DNA from: Hydrocarboniphaga daqingensis
GTDB taxonomy: Bacteria; Pseudomonadota; Gammaproteobacteria; Nevskiales; Nevskiaceae
Reading direction: 5' to 3'
DNA length: 64,000 nucleotides
Assembly: GCF_900129825.1 (NCBI RefSeq)
Contig: NZ_FQWZ01000004.1
Location: 92,333-156,332 of the forward strand
Shown here: piece after piece, positions 1 to 9,918 of the stretch
Numbering within the stretch: the stretch's first letter is position 1
Layout of the letters: the number at the start of each line of letters is the position of its first letter
Made by a program: the position numbers and the translations under genes
Notes under the pieces: generated by a model
The model's input: the letters and a program-made list of their open reading frames with translations, nothing else
Databases searched by the model: none
Told to the model about the DNA's origin: nothing

Positions 1-762
<762 letters not shown>

Positions 763-808
763 GCCGGCGACCGGCGCGGCTTGCACAGCGCCGGTCGCGC
801 TGACGACA

Positions 809-1258
809 ATGCGGCGCCGCATGAACTTCCTCCGCCGCCACCGTTTGCTGCATGGCCTCGCGCTGCTGGCGATCCTCGCCCAGCTGCTGCTGCCGATGCG
901 CCATGCCCTGGCGATGGCGCAGGCGGGCCACGACCCGTTGCAGATGGCGTTCTGCGGCCTGGCCTCGCCGGGTGCGCTGCAGCAGTTGCGCGACACCGCG
1001 CCGCCCGAGCTGGTGCAGGCGCTGGTGCGTGCCCGCACCGACAGCGCGGCCGCGCGTCTGGCGGTGCACGCGGCTTGCGACGACTGCGCTGGCATGTCCG
1101 CGCCGGGAACCGCCGCGCTGGGTGGCCATGTGCCGGCGTTGCAGTTGCTGGCAGCATCACCGGCCTTGCCGCGGGCCGAGCATCGGGTCGCCGTTGCGCA
1201 CCGGCCCCATCTGACGCCGCCGTCGCGCGGCCCGCCGTCGATCGTCCTCATCAGCTGA
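809..1258 (+). CDS. DUF2946 family small membrane-anchored protein
   Basis: A 149-aa protein with one N-terminal hydrophobic segment (roughly residues 14-32, LLHGLALLAILAQLLLPM), then FCGL and a CDDC pair in a proline/alanine-rich remainder. This layout fits the DUF2946 family, whose members often sit beside copper- or iron-related TonB receptors and PepSY proteins. Biochemical function is unknown. It is the first gene of a three-gene run (this gene, PepSY-TM protein, TonB receptor), with a 69-nt gap to the next. A second in-frame ATG at 821 is an equally possible start, since neither has a clear ribosome binding site. Metal binding by the cysteines is inference. Confidence 0.7.
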   Translation: MRRRMNFLRRHRLLHGLALLAILAQLLLPMRHALAMAQAGHDPLQMAFCGLASPGALQQLRDTAPPELVQALVRARTDSAAARLAVHAACDDCAGMSAPGTAALGGHVPALQLLAASPALPRAEHRVAVAHRPHLTPPSRGPPSIVLIS

Positions 1259-1327
1259 CCGACCCGCGCCGTCCGGCGCGGCTCTTCTGGCAGGCGGCCC
1301 GCAGGCGCGGCGCCGCGAGGTTCGACG

Positions 1328-2692
1328 ATGTCCCACCAAGCAACAACGCCGCGCCGTTGGCCCGGCCGCCGTGCGATCTGGCGCTGGCATTTCTATGCCG
1401 GCCTGTTCTGCATCCCGTTCGTGATCTGGCTGGCGACGACCGGCTCGATCTACCTGTTCAAGCCGCAGATCGAAGCCTGGCTCGACCGCGATTACGACAG
1501 CCGGCCATTCGACGGCGCACGCGCGGCACCGTCGCGTCAGGTGCAAGCCGCGCTGGCGGCGCTGCCGGGCGCGGCGTTCGTTGCCTACGAACTGCCGCCG
1601 ACGCCTGGGGCGGCGGCGCGCGTGCAGCTGCGCTACCAAGGCGAGCGCTATCGCGTGCTGCTCGATCCTGGCAGCGCCGCCGTGCTGCGCGTTCAAGCCG
1701 AAGACGAGCGACCGATGCGAGTGCTGTCCAGCTTGCACGGCAGTCTGCGGGCGGGGACACCCGGATCGCTGCTGGTGGAGTTGGCCGCGTCGTGGGCGAT
1801 CGTGATGATCGTCAGCGGCCTGGTGCTGTGGTGGCCGCGGCAGGCGACCGGACTGGGCGGGGTGGTCTATCCGCGGCTGAGCCGAGGCGATGCTGGTGGA
1901 CGGCGCTTCTGGCGCGACCTGCATGGTGTGATCGGCTTCTGGGTCAGCGCGCTGGCGCTGTTCCTGCTGCTGACCGGTCTGCCGTGGACCACGGTCTGGG
2001 GCGGCGGGCTGAGCGCGCTGCGTTCGGCCGCCGACCGGCTGGCACCGACGCCCGACTGGGTGATCGGCGCCGTCGACCCGCATGCCGCGCATCGTGCCGA
2101 GGCGGGCATCGTCGATGTCGCCGATGCTGACCCGCTGCCGGCACTGGATCGCGTCGTGGCCGCCGTCGAGCCGCTGCAACTGCCGGCGCCGGTGCTGGTG
2201 GCGCCGCCGAAGGCAGCCGAGCCCCGCGTCTGGTCGGTACGCGCCGAACCACAGAACCGGCCGCGCCGCGTCACGCTCAGCGTGGCCGGCGACAGCGGTC
2301 TGATTCTGAGCCGGCAGGACTTCGCGCAGCGTCCGCTGATCGACCGCATCGTCGGCACTGGTGTGGCGGCGCATGAAGGCCAGCTGTTCGGCGCATGGAA
2401 CCAAGCGCTGGGCGTGTTCACCGCGTTGAGCCTGATCCTGCTGTGCGTCAGCGCCGTGGCGATGTGGTGGAAGCGCCGGCCGGCCCAGCAGCTGGGCGCG
2501 CCTGCGCCGATCGACGACGGACCGCTGCCGGCGTCGTTCGTCGCGCTGCTGGTCGGGCTGGGCCTGCTGCTGCCGATGCTGGGCCTGTCGCTGGTCGCCG
2601 TGCTGCTGACCGAGCGCACGGTGCTGAGGCGCTGGCCGGCGGCGCGCCGCTTCGTCGGCCTAGCGCCCGTTTCGAACCCAAAAAACATCTGA
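1328..2692 (+). CDS. PepSY-associated TM helix protein (possible ferric/metal reductase)
   Basis: A 454-aa inner-membrane protein of the PepSY_TM family. It has about five hydrophobic helices: an N-terminal helix starting IWRWHFYAGLFCIPFVIWL; helices around SWAIVMIVSGLVLWWP and FWVSALALFLLLTGLPW; and two C-terminal helices around VFTALSLILLCVSAVAMWW and LLVGLGLLLPML. Two large periplasmic segments lie between them. Conserved His residues occur in WHFYAG and DLHGVIG. Family members occur beside siderophore or metal receptors, and some are reductases acting on imported ferric complexes. GAGG (1317-1320) lies 7 nt before the ATG. The TonB receptor gene follows closely, so co-transcription is likely. 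Reductase activity is inferred from the family. Confidence 0.8.
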   Translation: MSHQATTPRRWPGRRAIWRWHFYAGLFCIPFVIWLATTGSIYLFKPQIEAWLDRDYDSRPFDGARAAPSRQVQAALAALPGAAFVAYELPPTPGAAARVQLRYQGERYRVLLDPGSAAVLRVQAEDERPMRVLSSLHGSLRAGTPGSLLVELAASWAIVMIVSGLVLWWPRQATGLGGVVYPRLSRGDAGGRRFWRDLHGVIGFWVSALALFLLLTGLPWTTVWGGGLSALRSAADRLAPTPDWVIGAVDPHAAHRAEAGIVDVADADPLPALDRVVAAVEPLQLPAPVLVAPPKAAEPRVWSVRAEPQNRPRRVTLSVAGDSGLILSRQDFAQRPLIDRIVGTGVAAHEGQLFGAWNQALGVFTALSLILLCVSAVAMWWKRRPAQQLGAPAPIDDGPLPASFVALLVGLGLLLPMLGLSLVAVLLTERTVLRRWPAARRFVGLAPVSNPKNI

Positions 2693-2767
2693 TTGACCGA
2701 CGGCATCCGCTGCGCCCGCGATCGTGGCGCCGGCTTGCCGCGTCGGTCCCAACCGAAATCGAATCCC

Positions 2768-5119
2768 ATGAAAACATCTGTTTGTTCCGCTGCGAGCGGC
2801 GTGTTCGTCTTGCTGGCCAGTGGCAGCGCCGCTGCCCAGGTCGAGGTTGCCCAACTGGAAACCGTGTTGGTCGAAGGACGTCGGGCCGAGCCCGCCGAAC
2901 CCGCCGACACGCCGGCCACGGCCGTACGCATTGACGCCGAGACGCTGGCGCAAACCACCAACCTGATCAACACTGAAGATGCGCTGAAGTACCTGCCGAG
3001 TTTGCTGGTCCGCAAGCGCTTCATCGGCGACACCAATGCCCCCGTGGCAACGCGGACGACCGGCATCAATGCCAGCGCCCGCAGCCTGATTTTTGCCGAC
3101 GGTCTGCTGCTGTCGACCTTGGTCAACAACAACAACGGCAACGGCTCACCGCATTGGTTTCTGGTGCCGCCGGGCGCCATCGACCATATCGATGTGCTGT
3201 ATGGCCCGTATTCGGCCGCCTATGCCGGCAACTCCTACGGCGCGGTGGTCGACATCACGACACGCGAGCCCGAGCAGTTCGAGGGCCAGATCAAGCTCAA
3301 CGGCGCCTATCAGCGCTTTGATCAGTACGGTACCGACGACGCTTATCCTGCCTACGAGTTCAGCGCATCGGTCGGTGATCGCCGCGGTGCGCTGAGCTGG
3401 CGCGTCGGGCTGAACCATCTGGTCAGCGACAGTCAGCCCGTGATCTATCAGACGATTGCGCAGTCGACGACGGCGCCCGCTGATGGCGAGCCGGTGATCA
3501 CGGGCGCATTCGCCGACCGCAACCGCGTCGATGCGCCGATTCAGGTGCTCGGTGCCGGCAACCTGACCCGCACGCAGCAGGACAGCTTGAGCACGCGCCT
3601 GGTTTATTCACTGACGCCGGCGCTGAAGCTGGCCTACAACGGCGCGATCTGGATCAACGATGCGACGACCCGGCCGGACAGCTACCTGTCGCTGGCCGAC
3701 GGCAGCGAGTACCGCGGCGAGACGGCCGGCAGCAACGGTCGCGTCAACATCGGCGGCTTCAGCTACGCCGCCAGCGCATTGGCGCCGCTGTTCACCAACG
3801 GCCTGCTCGAACAGCAGCGGCTGACCCAGGCCCTGACGCTGAGTTACGGCGATCCAACCTGGGATTGGAGCGTGTCGGTCAGCGACTTCCAGTACCTGAA
3901 GGACGAGCAGCGCGTGTCGGCGCCCAGCTTCGGCAGCAACGGCTACCAAGCCTCGGCCGGTCGCATCGCCGATGCCGGCGATACCGGCTGGCGCACCGCT
4001 GATGCCCGCATCGGCTGGCGTCCGAACGGCGCGCATGCGCTCGGCGCCGGTCTCCACGCCGATCAGTACGAACTCGGCAGCCCGGTGTTCGATACGCGCG
4101 AGTGGGCCAGCGGCGCGCGCGGCGCGATCTTCAGCGATTCGCGTGGCAAGACGCGCACGCTCGCGGCTTGGTTGCAGGACCAATGGCGTTTTGCGCCGCA
4201 GTGGACGGCGACCGTCGGCGGCCGTTACGAACGCTGGAAGGCGTTCGACGGCTTCAATCGCAATCGCAGCGGCTCGGGTGGGACGTTCACGTACTTCGAC
4301 GTCGATCAGCCGACCGTCGATCGCAGCGGCTTCTCGCCGAAGGCCACCGTCGCCTGGCAAACCACGCCGGCGCTGGAACTGAAGGCCTCGGTCGGACGCG
4401 CGTTGCGGTTCCCGACGGTGGGCGAGCTGTACCAGAACGTGGCCACCGGCACGACGTTCACGCAGGCCAATCCGGATCTGGCGCCCGAGGACGTGCTGGC
4501 CGCTGAACTGAGCGCCCACTGGCAGCGTGGCGACAACGACCTGCGCGCAACGGTGTTCCAAGAGACGGTCAAGGATCTGCTGGTGTCGCAGAACGCGCAG
4601 ATCGGACCGTCGCAGACGTTCACCACCTCGTTCGTGCAGAACCTCGACAAGACGCGCCAGCGTGGCGTCGAACTGGTCGCTGCGCGGCAGAACGCGCTGA
4701 TCACCGGGCTCGAACTCAACGCCAGCGCCACCTACGTCGACGCCGAGATCCTGCGTAACGACACTTACGTCGCGCCGGCCAATACGCCGGATGCGCGCTC
4801 CGTGGGTCAGCGCACGCCGTTCGTGCCGAAATGGCGGTTTACGGCGATGGCGGTCTATCGTCCCGACGATCGCTGGGCGCTGACGCTGGCCGGGCGCCAT
4901 TCCACGCGCCAGTACGCCACCGTCGACAACAGCGACGTTCGTGCCGACACCTACATGGGCTTTGACGGTTACACGGTGATCGACACTCGTGTCAGCGTGC
5001 AGCTCGATGCGCATTGGCAGCTCGCTGCCGGCATCGACAACCTGAACAACGAGCGCTACTTCCTGTTCCATCCGTTCACGCAGCGCACGGCATTCGCCGA
5101 GGCCAGCTACCGCTTCTGA
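2768..5119 (+). CDS. TonB-dependent outer-membrane receptor
   Basis: A 783-aa outer-membrane beta-barrel receptor. The ATG at 2768 places a signal peptide at the N terminus (MKTSVCSAASGVFVLLASG, cleavage after SAAAQ); the open frame extends 25 codons upstream without signal features. The plug follows (DALKYLPSLLVRKRFIG, then IDHIDVLYGPYSAAYAGNS, then GAVVDITTREP) and then a long barrel ending EASYRF with terminal Phe, as expected for BAM-dependent insertion. No STN signalling domain is present. The substrate is not readable from sequence; the DUF2946 and PepSY neighbours suggest a metal or metal chelate. A perfect hairpin follows the stop. Confidence 0.88.
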   Translation: MKTSVCSAASGVFVLLASGSAAAQVEVAQLETVLVEGRRAEPAEPADTPATAVRIDAETLAQTTNLINTEDALKYLPSLLVRKRFIGDTNAPVATRTTGINASARSLIFADGLLLSTLVNNNNGNGSPHWFLVPPGAIDHIDVLYGPYSAAYAGNSYGAVVDITTREPEQFEGQIKLNGAYQRFDQYGTDDAYPAYEFSASVGDRRGALSWRVGLNHLVSDSQPVIYQTIAQSTTAPADGEPVITGAFADRNRVDAPIQVLGAGNLTRTQQDSLSTRLVYSLTPALKLAYNGAIWINDATTRPDSYLSLADGSEYRGETAGSNGRVNIGGFSYAASALAPLFTNGLLEQQRLTQALTLSYGDPTWDWSVSVSDFQYLKDEQRVSAPSFGSNGYQASAGRIADAGDTGWRTADARIGWRPNGAHALGAGLHADQYELGSPVFDTREWASGARGAIFSDSRGKTRTLAAWLQDQWRFAPQWTATVGGRYERWKAFDGFNRNRSGSGGTFTYFDVDQPTVDRSGFSPKATVAWQTTPALELKASVGRALRFPTVGELYQNVATGTTFTQANPDLAPEDVLAAELSAHWQRGDNDLRATVFQETVKDLLVSQNAQIGPSQTFTTSFVQNLDKTRQRGVELVAARQNALITGLELNASATYVDAEILRNDTYVAPANTPDARSVGQRTPFVPKWRFTAMAVYRPDDRWALTLAGRHSTRQYATVDNSDVRADTYMGFDGYTVIDTRVSVQLDAHWQLAAGIDNLNNERYFLFHPFTQRTAFAEASYRF

Positions 5120-5144
5120 GCTGCGACCCGCATCAGGCAATAAA

Positions 5145-5179
5145 AAAGCCGCGGTCGCCGATCAGGCGACCGCGGCTTT
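5145..5179. terminator. Bidirectional terminator between receptor and protease
   Basis: A perfect 15-bp inverted repeat with loop GATCA. A run of six A on its left (5142-5147) gives a U-tract to the leftward protease transcript; the rightward side ends CTTTG. Confidence 0.85.
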
Positions 5180-5211
5180 GACTGCGTCGAGCGTAACCGC
5201 GATGCGCGCGG

Positions 5212-6441
5212 TTACGGCGCGATGTAGGCCAGGCGGTTCGGCGAGCCGGCGCCCGGATTGGTGACCAGGTTCGGCGTGGCCGTGCTGATCAGCGTGCTGG
5301 CGTTCTGCGCCGGCGTGGCGCCCGGGGTCACGCCGAGATAGCGCGCAACGATGCCGGCCACCAGCGGGGCAGCCATCGACGTGCCGCTCAGCGTCGACGT
5401 GCCGGTGTCGCTCTGGAAGCTCGCCGACACGACCTGGTCGCCCGGGGCAAACACGTCAAGGCAGGTGCCGAAGTTCGAGTACGAGGCGCGCGCGTCGGTG
5501 CGCGTGGTCGCGCCGACCGTGATCGCCGCCGGCACGCGGGCCGGCGACGAGCCGCAGGCATCGGCATTTTCGTTGCCGGCCGCCACGACGACGGTGACGC
5601 CGCTGTTGATCAGGTTGGTCACCGCGGTATCGAGCGCGGTCGACGCACCGCCGCCGAGGGACATGTTGGCCACGGCCGGCAGAATGCGATTGGCCGTCAC
5701 CCAGTCAACGCCGGCGATGATCGTCGAGGTCGACGTCGAGTTGGCGCAGCCGAACACGCGCACCGGATGGATCAGCGACTTCTTGGCGATGCCGTAGCTG
5801 GTGCCCAGCGCCGTGCCGCCGACGTGCGTGCCGTGGCCGTTGCAGTCGCTGGTGTTGGTCGGGTCCGGCGTCGGGCAGCCAACGCCGAGCAGCGAGCACA
5901 GCAGGCTGCCGCTGCTATTGGGCGCAAAGTTGCGGCCGGCGCCGATGCGGCCGGCGAAGTCGACGTGAGTCGAGCGCAGGCCGGTATCGATGATGTAGAC
6001 GTGGGCGCCGACGCCGGCGTTCGACGGATAGCTGTAGGTGCCCGACAGCGGCAGCGTGCGCTGGTCGGCGCGATCCAGGTTGTAGATGGCGTTGGTCTGC
6101 GTGTCGACCAGTTCGAGGAACTGGTCCTGCTCGATGTAGGCGACGCTGCGATGGTTGGCCAGCGCGCGGGCGGCGATTTCCGGCAGGCGCACGGCGAAGC
6201 CCTTAAGCGCGCGGTCATAGACCTGCAGCAGTTCACCGCCGCCAACGTTGCCGACCAGGCCCAGCGCGATGTTGCGGACCGGCGTGCGCGCTGCTTCGGG
6301 CTTGAGTACGACGATGTACTGGTCGGCAATGACGCGGTTGCCTTCCGGGACATTCAACGGGGCGCTCGTGGCGGCGCTCGCGACGGCCAGGCCGGCGAGC
6401 GCGATAGCGGCTTGGGCCGCGCGCTTGAAGATGGGGTTCAC
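5212..6441 (-). CDS. Secreted subtilisin-like serine protease (S8, aqualysin/proteinase K type)
   Basis: A 409-aa preproprotease. The GTG at 6441 has GGAG (6448-6451) 6 nt upstream and opens a signal peptide (NPIFKRAAQAAIALAGLAVA, Ala-rich cleavage region). An inhibitor-I9 propeptide follows (QYIVVLKPEA through VAYIEQDQFLEL). The S8 catalytic domain shows the triad as YIIDTG (Asp), NGHGTHVGG (His) and GTSMAAP (Ser), plus AAGNEN for the oxyanion Asn. The length fits the extracellular proteinase K family without extra C-terminal domains. It is monocistronic and converges on the upstream receptor gene. It is probably exported for nutrient acquisition from protein. Confidence 0.92.
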   Translation of the reverse strand: MNPIFKRAAQAAIALAGLAVASAATSAPLNVPEGNRVIADQYIVVLKPEAARTPVRNIALGLVGNVGGGELLQVYDRALKGFAVRLPEIAARALANHRSVAYIEQDQFLELVDTQTNAIYNLDRADQRTLPLSGTYSYPSNAGVGAHVYIIDTGLRSTHVDFAGRIGAGRNFAPNSSGSLLCSLLGVGCPTPDPTNTSDCNGHGTHVGGTALGTSYGIAKKSLIHPVRVFGCANSTSTSTIIAGVDWVTANRILPAVANMSLGGGASTALDTAVTNLINSGVTVVVAAGNENADACGSSPARVPAAITVGATTRTDARASYSNFGTCLDVFAPGDQVVSASFQSDTGTSTLSGTSMAAPLVAGIVARYLGVTPGATPAQNASTLISTATPNLVTNPGAGSPNRLAYIAP

Positions 6442-6577
6442 AGGGTTCTCCGCTGTTTGTGACCGTCTCGGTCGTTGTGGCATCGCCACCTTGCGACGCC
6501 TGCCCCGACTCTAGCCAAAGCCGGCGCCGACGAACAGATGGGTTTCCCTGGTCGAGCGGTCGCTCTGCCGGCTTGCG

Positions 6578-7162
6578 CTACTGGATACGCCGGACTTTGA
6601 TCGACGTACGGTGACCGTCGAAATGCATCCAGTAGCTGCCGATGAAATTGCGCTCGATCGTCACCGCTGGATCGCGCAGGTCGAGCAGCAGTTCGCGTGA
6701 ATCGAGGTACTGCCAGACCTGGCCGTTATCGAGCTTCAGTCGGCTGCCGCGGAACAAGCTGTCGACGGTGCCGACGACGCGCGCCTGCAACTGCTGCGGC
6801 GAGGCCGCCGTGATTTCTTTGCGGCGCAGCGCTTCGGCGCCGAAGTTGGCATCCGTTGCGGCTTCGTTCGCGGTCGCGGTCGCGGTCGCGGTAGTCGCAG
6901 CGGCTGCTTCAGTGGGCGCCGACGCCGTCGGCGCGGGTGCGGCCGTCGGCGGGACCGGCGCAGCGATGTCGACCGCTGCCGCGCTTGCGGCGGCGGGCGC
7001 CGAGACGACAGCCGGCGTCAGCGCGTCGTAGCAGGCCAGCCGCGCGGCAGCATCGCCGATCGAGCGGCAATGCTGCAGTTGCGCATCGGCCACGGCCGCA
7101 GCCGGCGCGGCCGCGCAGCCCAGGGCCGCGGCCACCATCCATCGAGCCCAGGTGCTGCTCAC
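6578..7162 (-). CDS. Exported protein of unknown function, translationally coupled to lipA
   Basis: A 194-aa protein. The GTG start overlaps the lipA stop in a GTGA quartet, so coupling to lipA is likely. An N-terminal signal-like segment ([16 protein letters not shown]) precedes the motif [18 protein letters not shown], with Cys-X-X-I and RL-X-CYDAL. That pattern recurs in small exported proteobacterial proteins of unknown role. A long Ala/Pro/Thr linker follows, encoded in part by a hexanucleotide repeat, and then a charged C-terminal domain ([19 protein letters not shown] near the end). I cannot assign a function. The two cysteines may form a disulfide. Confidence 0.65.
   Translation of the reverse strand: MSSTWARWMVAAALGCAAAPAAAVADAQLQHCRSIGDAAARLACYDALTPAVVSAPAAASAAAVDIAAPVPPTAAPAPTASAPTEAAAATTATATATANEAATDANFGAEALRRKEITAASPQQLQARVVGTVDSLFRGSRLKLDNGQVWQYLDSRELLLDLRDPAVTIERNFIGSYWMHFDGHRTSIKVRRIQ
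6868..6892. repeat. Hexanucleotide tandem repeat (TCGCGG x4)
   Basis: Four exact copies of TCGCGG, plus one further T, inside the linker of the exported protein gene; they encode alternating Thr-Ala. Gain or loss of a unit would change linker length without a frameshift. Confidence 0.8.
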
Positions 7163-8139
7163 AGGACGTGCGACGCCTGTTGATCGGCGTGGTAGCTGGA
7201 CCGCACCATCGGGCCGCTGGCCACATGCGAAAACCCCATCTTTTCGCCGAGCACGCGCAGGCGCTCGAACTCGTCGGGGTGTGCGTAGCGCATGACCGGG
7301 TGGTGGTGCTTGGACGGCGCCAGATACTGGCCCAGCGTCAGCATGTCGACCTTGTGTGCACGCAGGTCTTCCATCACCTGCTCGATCTCGCCGGGTTCTT
7401 CGCCCAGGCCCAGCATCAGGCCGGACTTGGTCGGCACATTCGGGTGAAAGCCCTTGAAGCGCTCTAGCAGATCCAGCGACCACTGATAGTCAGAGCCAGG
7501 CCGAGCTTGCTTGTACAGGCGCGGCACCGTTTCCAGGTTGTGGTTGAACACGTCCGGCGGCGTGTCCTTGAAGATCGTCAGCGCCGGGTCCATGCGGCCG
7601 CGGAAGTCGGGGACCAGCACTTCGATCGTCAGCTGCGGCGACAGCGCACGCGACTCGCGGATGCAAGCCGCAAAGTGCGCCGCACCGCCGTCGAGCAGGT
7701 CGTCGCGGTCGACGCTGGTGATGACCACGTACTTGAGCTTCAGCGCCGCGATGGTCCGCGCCAGATTGCCGGGTTCGTCGGTGTCCAGCGGCTTGGGGCG
7801 ACCATGGCCGACGTCGCAGAACGGACAGCGACGCGTGCAGATGTCGCCCATGATCATGAAGGTCGCGGTGCCCTTGCCGAAGCATTCCGACAGATTCGGG
7901 CAGCTGGCTTCTTCGCAGACGGTATGCAGCTTCTGCTCGCGCAGGATGCCCTTGATCCGGTCGACTTCCTGGCTCTGGCCCAGGCGGACGCGGATCCATT
8001 CCGGCTTACGCAGCAGACCTTCGGCCGGGGCTTCGACCTTGACCGGAATGCGCGCCATCTTCTCGGCGCCGCGGAGTTTGACGCCCGCGACGACCGGGGC
8101 AGGGCGGGCGGGAGCGGGGGTTTCAGGAGGGACGGACAT
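7159..8139 (-). CDS. lipA: Lipoyl synthase
   Basis: A 326-aa radical SAM enzyme that inserts two sulfurs into protein-bound octanoyl groups to make lipoate. The auxiliary cluster cysteines are in [12 protein letters not shown], the radical-SAM CX3CX2C motif is CTRRCPFC, and the C-terminal RSSYHA supplies the family's Ser ligand. The length is close to the usual 320 aa. The ATG at 8139 opens [13 protein letters not shown]; a later ATG before [10 protein letters not shown] is possible. lipB is not adjacent in this window. The downstream exported-protein gene overlaps its stop by four bases. Confidence 0.96.
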   Translation of the reverse strand: MSVPPETPAPARPAPVVAGVKLRGAEKMARIPVKVEAPAEGLLRKPEWIRVRLGQSQEVDRIKGILREQKLHTVCEEASCPNLSECFGKGTATFMIMGDICTRRCPFCDVGHGRPKPLDTDEPGNLARTIAALKLKYVVITSVDRDDLLDGGAAHFAACIRESRALSPQLTIEVLVPDFRGRMDPALTIFKDTPPDVFNHNLETVPRLYKQARPGSDYQWSLDLLERFKGFHPNVPTKSGLMLGLGEEPGEIEQVMEDLRAHKVDMLTLGQYLAPSKHHHPVMRYAHPDEFERLRVLGEKMGFSHVASGPMVRSSYHADQQASHVL

Positions 8140-8200
8140 GGCAGCCGCGCAGATAGAAGCCAGCGCGCAGTTTACGCCGATGCCGCGGCCGGCTGCGGAT

Positions 8201-8986
8201 TCAGGCGGCCGCGCGTGCCGGCTGGTTGCTGGCGGGCTGTGGCGTCGGCGGCAGCGGTTGCAGCACGGCGACGATCGCGTCGCGCGCCAGGCTCGCCAGC
8301 GCGTTGCGGTCCTGTGTGCCAGGCTCGATCGGCGGCAGATACTGCACTTCGACGTCGAGTCCCGGATTACGCAACATCGCCAGGATGTGCCACAGCAGCG
8401 TGTCATCGCCGACGTAGGGCGCGATGTTGCGGCCGTCGGCTGTACGGCCGTAGCGGATCGCCACGGGCTGCACCGGCAACTGCGCGTCGACCGCCGCTGC
8501 AAACAGCCGGGCATGGAACGGCAATACCGACTCACCGCTGGTGGTCGTGCCTTCGGGGAAGATCGTGACGCTGCCGCCGCGTTGCAGGAACGGCGTCAGG
8601 TGCTCCAGCAGCGGCCGGGTGCCACCACGGCCCCGGCGCAGATAGAACGTACCGGCTGCGGTTGCCAGTTGGCCGATGATCGGCCAGTGCCGGACTTCGG
8701 CCTTGGACACGAAGCGGGTCGGCTCGCAGGCGGCAATCAGCGAGATGTCCAGCCACGAGACATGGTTGGCAACGGTGACGTGGCCGCCGGTCACCGGTGC
8801 GCCGATGATGCGGATGCGCAAGCCGAAGATGCCGAACAGGCGCTGATTCCACCACTGCGTCAGCAATTCGGGGCGGACGCGCCCGGTGAACGGCAACAGC
8901 AGCATCACCACCAGGATCAGGCCCAGCAGCAAGTGGGCCGTCAGCCAGACACTGCGATAGGCGAATCGTCCTGCTGTCGCCAGCAC
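8201..8986 (-). CDS. olsA: Lyso-ornithine lipid O-acyltransferase (PlsC family)
   Basis: A 261-aa 1-acyl-glycerol-3-phosphate acyltransferase-family membrane enzyme. An N-terminal hydrophobic helix ([19 protein letters not shown]) precedes the catalytic HX4D motif NHVSWLD and the acyl-acceptor motif FPEGTTTSG. The GTG at 8986 begins two bases after the stop of the upstream olsB, so the pair is one translational unit. PlsC-like proteins paired with OlsB acylate lyso-ornithine lipid to ornithine lipid; that specificity is inferred from the gene pair, as the domain alone would also fit general phospholipid acylation. The Ala-rich C-terminal tail is unremarkable. Confidence 0.85.
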   Translation of the reverse strand: MLATAGRFAYRSVWLTAHLLLGLILVVMLLLPFTGRVRPELLTQWWNQRLFGIFGLRIRIIGAPVTGGHVTVANHVSWLDISLIAACEPTRFVSKAEVRHWPIIGQLATAAGTFYLRRGRGGTRPLLEHLTPFLQRGGSVTIFPEGTTTSGESVLPFHARLFAAAVDAQLPVQPVAIRYGRTADGRNIAPYVGDDTLLWHILAMLRNPGLDVEVQYLPPIEPGTQDRNALASLARDAIVAVLQPLPPTPQPASNQPARAAA

Positions 8987-8988
8987 GC

Positions 8989-9780
8989 TCAGGCCTGGAC
9001 GCGCACGACCGTCGCGCTGGTCGCTGGCTGGATGCCGAGGAAATGGCGCGCGTAACGGGGGCAGATGTCGGAAACGTTCAGCAGCATGAACACGTCGGCG
9101 CAGTTGAAGTCCTGATCCCAGTATGCATCGCCGCAGGCCTTGGCGCCGAGGCTGACATAGGCCTTCAGCAGCGGCGGCATCCGCACCTTGTCCGGCGGCG
9201 CGATGTCGCTGGCCGGCAAGCTGTGGTACGGACGTACGCGCTGATAGCTCGGCGCCATGTACTTGGCCTGCACCTGGCGCAGGATCGCATGCGCCTGCGC
9301 GCCGCCATCTTCCAGGCCGATGCTGGCGCAGCCGAACAAGTAGTCGTAGCCATTGCGCGTGAAGAACGCCGCCAAGCCCTGCCACAGCGTGGCAATCACC
9401 GCACCGCTGCGGTAGTCGGCGTGGACGCAGGTGCGGCCCACTTCCATGACGCGGCCCGGCAGCGAGTCGATCATGCTCAGCTCGAACTCGCCGCTGGAGT
9501 AAAAACCACCGGCGCGTGCAGCGGCCTCGTCGGTCAGGATGCGCGTGCAGGCAACCAGCTTGCCGTCGGCGTCGCGAACGATCAGGTGCTGGCAGTGCGC
9601 GTCGTATTCGTCGCGGTCGACGCCGTCGGCGCCGCCGTCGATCTGCGCGCCCAGTTCGCCGGCAAAGATCTGGTACCGCAGCTTCTGGGTTTCGAGAATC
9701 GCCTGGGGCGTGGTGGCGAAGCTGGCCGTGAAGCGGGCTTCGGTCTTGGATTCGGCGGCGCTGGCAATGATCTGTGACAT
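8989..9780 (-). CDS. olsB: OlsB-type ornithine N-acyltransferase (GNAT/hemolysin-like)
   Basis: A 263-aa acyl-ACP-dependent N-acyltransferase of the Acetyltransf_5 family. It would make lyso-ornithine lipid from ornithine and 3-hydroxyacyl-ACP at the inner membrane. Landmarks are KLRYQIFAGELGA near residue 33, then YDAHCQHLIVRD, then VMEVGRTCVHADYRSGAVI and LFGCASIGLED, all as in OlsB and the PA4350-type proteins. AAAGGA lies 8 nt before the ATG. It is the first gene of the olsBA pair. Ornithine lipids replace phospholipids under phosphate limitation or acid stress in many proteobacteria; no Pho-box was recognised upstream. Confidence 0.85.
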   Translation of the reverse strand: MSQIIASAAESKTEARFTASFATTPQAILETQKLRYQIFAGELGAQIDGGADGVDRDEYDAHCQHLIVRDADGKLVACTRILTDEAAARAGGFYSSGEFELSMIDSLPGRVMEVGRTCVHADYRSGAVIATLWQGLAAFFTRNGYDYLFGCASIGLEDGGAQAHAILRQVQAKYMAPSYQRVRPYHSLPASDIAPPDKVRMPPLLKAYVSLGAKACGDAYWDQDFNCADVFMLLNVSDICPRYARHFLGIQPATSATVVRVQA

Positions 9781-9872
9781 AGGGTCAGTCCTTTCGCAGT
9801 GCGCGAGACTCTATGGACGACAGGTTGAGCCGATGTGACTCCGGCGTGACGATTTGCTTACATTCGCGACGG

Positions 9873-9897
9873 TGCGCCGTCGTTCCGTGACGGCGCA
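9873..9897 (-). terminator. Possible terminator downstream of opgH
   Basis: A 9-bp perfect inverted repeat with a 7-nt loop, just past the opgH stop and before olsB. It has no T-tract, so it may be only a weak terminator or a processing hairpin. Confidence 0.4.
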
Positions 9898-9918
9898 TGA
9901 CAGCCTGCAGCAAACGCG

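Noticed and set aside
3608-5140. A 510-codon open frame antisense to the TonB receptor
   Set aside because: It is a shadow of a clear receptor gene; high GC makes long antisense frames common, and the product has no recognisable domain.
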